24,160 nucleotides of DNA, taken from NCBI GenBank assembly GCA_900767815.1, contig CAAGAM010000027.1:1-24160 (forward strand), in the 5' to 3' direction. Below are positions 21,863-24,160 of this stretch, in pieces. The translations under genes and the position numbers were made by a program. Each line of letters opens with the position of its first letter. Within the stretch, counting starts at the first letter, position 1. This DNA comes from Clostridia bacterium (GTDB lineage Bacteria; Bacillota; Clostridia; Christensenellales; Borkfalkiaceae). Under the pieces are notes generated by a model. It saw only the letters and a program-made list of their open reading frames with translations. It ran no database searches and was not told the origin of the DNA.

Positions 21863-23974
21863 TTAAACGAGCGTGTTAACGCCTTTTTCGAGAATGTACG
21901 TTTTGCCGTTTATAACAACGGAAGTCTCATTCGGCGATTTCACTTCAAGAGTGTTTATTTCGCCGTTTAAAAACGTCGCCGAAATAAGCAAACCGCCGCG
22001 AGAACGCAAATTTTTAAACACGACTCCTCTGCTTCTCCACTCGTCGGGAATGGCAGGAAACAATTCTATACAGCCTTGATGGTCCTGCAAAAGCATTTCG
22101 TGAAGAGCGTCGCAAAACCCGAACAAACTCTCGAGCGTAAACGGTCTGTAATGAAACCGGGTATAACCGTAATGCTTATAGTCGCCGTTTAAATGGAATC
22201 CGTTTTCGGCTACGAAACCTTTACAAAACTGCCCGAGTCGCTCTGCAGCCGCGTTGCCCCTTTTCGCCATAGCGTAAATCTGCGCGGACATAGCGAACGA
22301 AAAACCTACCCAGTAGCCCGTGCCGAGCGTTTCGAGGTTTAAAATCGTGTTTTCGTAAATTTCCTTATGCCTTTCCGTATCGTAGTTTATAAGATGCAAC
22401 GGATAAAGGCACATAAGGTGCGAAAAATGTCTGTGCGTTTCGGGCAGATACTGCGTTTTATCGAGCATTACGACGCCGCTGTCGTCTATCGCTATATCGT
22501 CGAGTTTTTCGAGTATTCTCTCGTATTTTTTCGCATTTTCGCCAAGCGTTTCCGCATAGCCTTTCAACGTTCTGAAAAGGTAAATAATCAAAGCCAGATC
22601 GAAATTAGAGTTCGGTTCGAGATATGACTTTCTCGTATTGTCGAATATTTCGGGCGAAGTCGAAACGGGTAAGTAATATTTGCCGTTTTTCTCTTGAAAA
22701 AGTCCGATTATCGCTTGTCCTACTTCCTTAAAAAAGGGGTATGCCCTCTCTTTAAGAAAATCTTCGTCGCCTGCGTAAAGGTAATATTCGTCAAAACTCT
22801 GCGCAGCCCAGATAGTCATCGTAGGCGACAACGAATACTGCGCCCAACCGCCCATCGCCTTGCCGTCCAAAGTCGAACAGGACGGAATCAATAACCCGTC
22901 CACGCCGAAAAACTCTTTCGCAAACCTCTCGTATGTCGGCTTCAACTTCCACAGATACTCTATGAACGCCTCGCCTTCTTCCACCCTGTTTGCTTTCAGA
23001 TAAGACTGATAGGAAAGTTCGGTGTTCGTGTCGTGGTGATAATCTCCTTTCCACGGCGGCAAGCAATCGTTATCCGCAGTCCACACGCCCTGAAGAGGCA
23101 TAGGATATCCGCCCTTTTTCGAACAGCACTTGAAAAGATACCAACTCTTTTTATAAGTTTCGTCGATAAGCTTATCCCCTGTTTTCACGGAAGATTTCGC
23201 CCAATATTTTCTCCACGTCTTATTATGCTCGTCAAGAAGTTTGCCGTAGCCTTTTTCGGAGGCTTTCAACAGCAGATTTTTTGCATAATTTATATAATTT
23301 TTATCGTCGTCCGTCGTTACGAGCGCGTAATAAATTTCATCACCCGTTTTATACGTTACTATGCCGAAAGAATAATCGGTACGGGTGTTCTGCTCGTACC
23401 ATTTAAAGCCGTCATTTTCGAAAAAACGTGCTTCAGGATATCCGAGCGACATTTTGTCCGCATTGTCGCCGATCCCCGAGCCACCCTCGGGTTTGCCCGA
23501 AAGATATGCGGGGACGTGAAGATTTATTTCCGCTTTTTCGTGAAGCTTAATAACGCCCGCGTTCGGTTCATCAAACACAAAAACCTCGGCTATATATCGA
23601 TTATCGGCATAAATTCGTACTACTGCTTCGTTTAAATCAAGAGAATAGTAAATGTTTTTTATGCTTTTATCAAACCAAAGTTCGATATGCCCCGCGGTGA
23701 TTTTCGACGGGTAAGGCTTACCCATAAATATATCTTCAAAAAGCCTTTCACGCTCTTTCCAATCCTCATCTTTACCGCTCATAGAGAGTTTAACGAGGTT
23801 TTTAAAGTTAAAGCCTTTTTCGAGCGTGACTTCGTTAGGTCGCAAATCCCACAAATCGGTTCTGTCAACCGTTATTTTCAAAGGATTCGAGCCGTAAACA
23901 AGGCTGCCGGTCTTTCCGTTACCGAGAGGCAAGCCCTCGTCCCAGCTTTCTGTTTTAATCATTCTTTTATCCAT
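21863..23974 (-). CDS. GH95-like glycoside hydrolase
   Basis: The 703-residue protein has no signal peptide, so it is probably cytoplasmic. The N-terminal domain begins SWDEGLPLGNGKTGSLVYG, the GH95 hallmark. The helical barrel follows with DTNTELSY (315-322), STSPE (438-442), HRHFSHLMCLYP (514-525) and ESLFGF then EMLLQDHQG (615-634), and a C-terminal beta domain with LFPAIPDEW. GH95 enzymes cleave alpha-1,2-fucose or alpha-galactose from host or plant glycans. Two usual catalytic positions differ: the first Asn of 'NxNT' is Asp315, and the Asp of 'QIDGNFG' is Glu615. Substrate may therefore differ. The start overlaps the upstream gene by 16 bases, so the pair is one operon. Confidence 0.82.
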   Translation of the reverse strand: MDKRMIKTESWDEGLPLGNGKTGSLVYGSNPLKITVDRTDLWDLRPNEVTLEKGFNFKNLVKLSMSGKDEDWKERERLFEDIFMGKPYPSKITAGHIELWFDKSIKNIYYSLDLNEAVVRIYADNRYIAEVFVFDEPNAGVIKLHEKAEINLHVPAYLSGKPEGGSGIGDNADKMSLGYPEARFFENDGFKWYEQNTRTDYSFGIVTYKTGDEIYYALVTTDDDKNYINYAKNLLLKASEKGYGKLLDEHNKTWRKYWAKSSVKTGDKLIDETYKKSWYLFKCCSKKGGYPMPLQGVWTADNDCLPPWKGDYHHDTNTELSYQSYLKANRVEEGEAFIEYLWKLKPTYERFAKEFFGVDGLLIPSCSTLDGKAMGGWAQYSLSPTMTIWAAQSFDEYYLYAGDEDFLKERAYPFFKEVGQAIIGLFQEKNGKYYLPVSTSPEIFDNTRKSYLEPNSNFDLALIIYLFRTLKGYAETLGENAKKYERILEKLDDIAIDDSGVVMLDKTQYLPETHRHFSHLMCLYPLHLINYDTERHKEIYENTILNLETLGTGYWVGFSFAMSAQIYAMAKRGNAAAERLGQFCKGFVAENGFHLNGDYKHYGYTRFHYRPFTLESLFGFCDALHEMLLQDHQGCIELFPAIPDEWRSRGVVFKNLRSRGGLLISATFLNGEINTLEVKSPNETSVVINGKTYILEKGVNTLV

Positions 23975-24160
23975 TTTATTTCCATGGGTTTAAGCTCGAT
24001 AATCGACTTATTGCCCGACTTATCGTAAAATTCCGTTGTCTGTTTTTCGTTACTGTTGTTGACTATCGCATATTTTCCGCTCGATTCGTAGAAGCTACAC
24101 TCGGTGTTTACGTTGGACGAATAACAAACGTTAAGTTCCTTATTTGCCGCCAGGCACATA
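23959..24160 (-). CDS. C-terminus of a probable GH112 galactosyl-hexosamine phosphorylase
   Basis: This 66-residue open frame is cut by the window edge, with no stop before it. NTECSFYESSGKYAIVNNS, TTEFYDKSG and the end LKPMEIKWI resemble, from memory, the C-terminal beta domain of GH112 phosphorylases (lacto-N-biose/galacto-N-biose or galactosyl-rhamnose phosphorylase). These split imported galactosyl disaccharides using phosphate. The 16-base overlap with the GH95-like gene supports a joint glycan-breakdown role. The assignment is tentative because only the tail is present; another beta-sandwich glycosidase tail is possible. Confidence 0.45.
   Translation of the reverse strand, partial: MCLAANKELNVCYSSNVNTECSFYESSGKYAIVNNSNEKQTTEFYDKSGNKSIIELKPMEIKWIKE

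Noticed and set aside
1..24160. CRISPR array, tRNA/rRNA genes, prophage or intact transposase
   Set aside because: I found no regularly spaced direct repeats, no tRNA-like cloverleaf with CCA end, no rRNA segments and no transposase or integrase motifs.

Overview
The window looks like a contig from an anaerobic Clostridia-type Firmicute (Bacillota), probably an uncultured gut lineage. The evidence is a fused AdhE, a PAS-type [FeFe]-hydrogenase, small [2Fe-2S] ferredoxins, strong GGAGG-type ribosome sites, textbook sigma-A promoters and TasA/CalY-like secreted proteins. The first 32 bases are Illumina adapter, not genome, so the left end is an assembly end. Genus or species cannot be read from the sequence alone.

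Layout. (1) 33-305: C-terminal tail of a MocR/PdxR-type regulator (+), a two-way terminator, and one copy of a short dispersed repeat. (2) 306-8366, all minus strand: LysR regulator, adhE, an APH-fold kinase, two tandem [2Fe-2S] thioredoxin-like ferredoxins, a sensory-type [FeFe]-hydrogenase with PAS domain, and a SpoIIE/PP2C phosphatase. I read this as an ethanol/redox module with a built-in hydrogen or redox sensor. (3) 8550-10723: a PflX-like radical SAM protein divergent from metK. (4) 10943-13580, minus strand: three secreted proteins (two TasA/CalY-like, one BspA-like) behind a sigma-A promoter and a 340-nt leader holding a probable c-di-GMP-I riboswitch core and a strong intrinsic terminator. 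(5) 13800-18916, minus: DUF6506 protein, six-pass membrane protein, cyclophilin-like lipoprotein, a zinc-ribbon membrane protein resembling YdjG, a DUF1858 protein and a YdjI-like SPFH/zinc-ribbon protein. (6) 19070-20680: surface protein with a Big2-like domain and a long Ser/Glu-rich stalk. (7) 20945-24160, minus: decayed GH78 rhamnosidase tail, a small HTH protein, a GH95-like glycosidase, and the C-terminus of a probable GH112 phosphorylase.

The best leads are the putative c-di-GMP-controlled surface-protein operon (13206-13580), the HydS/phosphatase/ferredoxin/AdhE cluster, the GH95-like enzyme with changed active-site positions, and a 16-base repeat (GTTAATCGACTTATAG) present three times in intergenic DNA.
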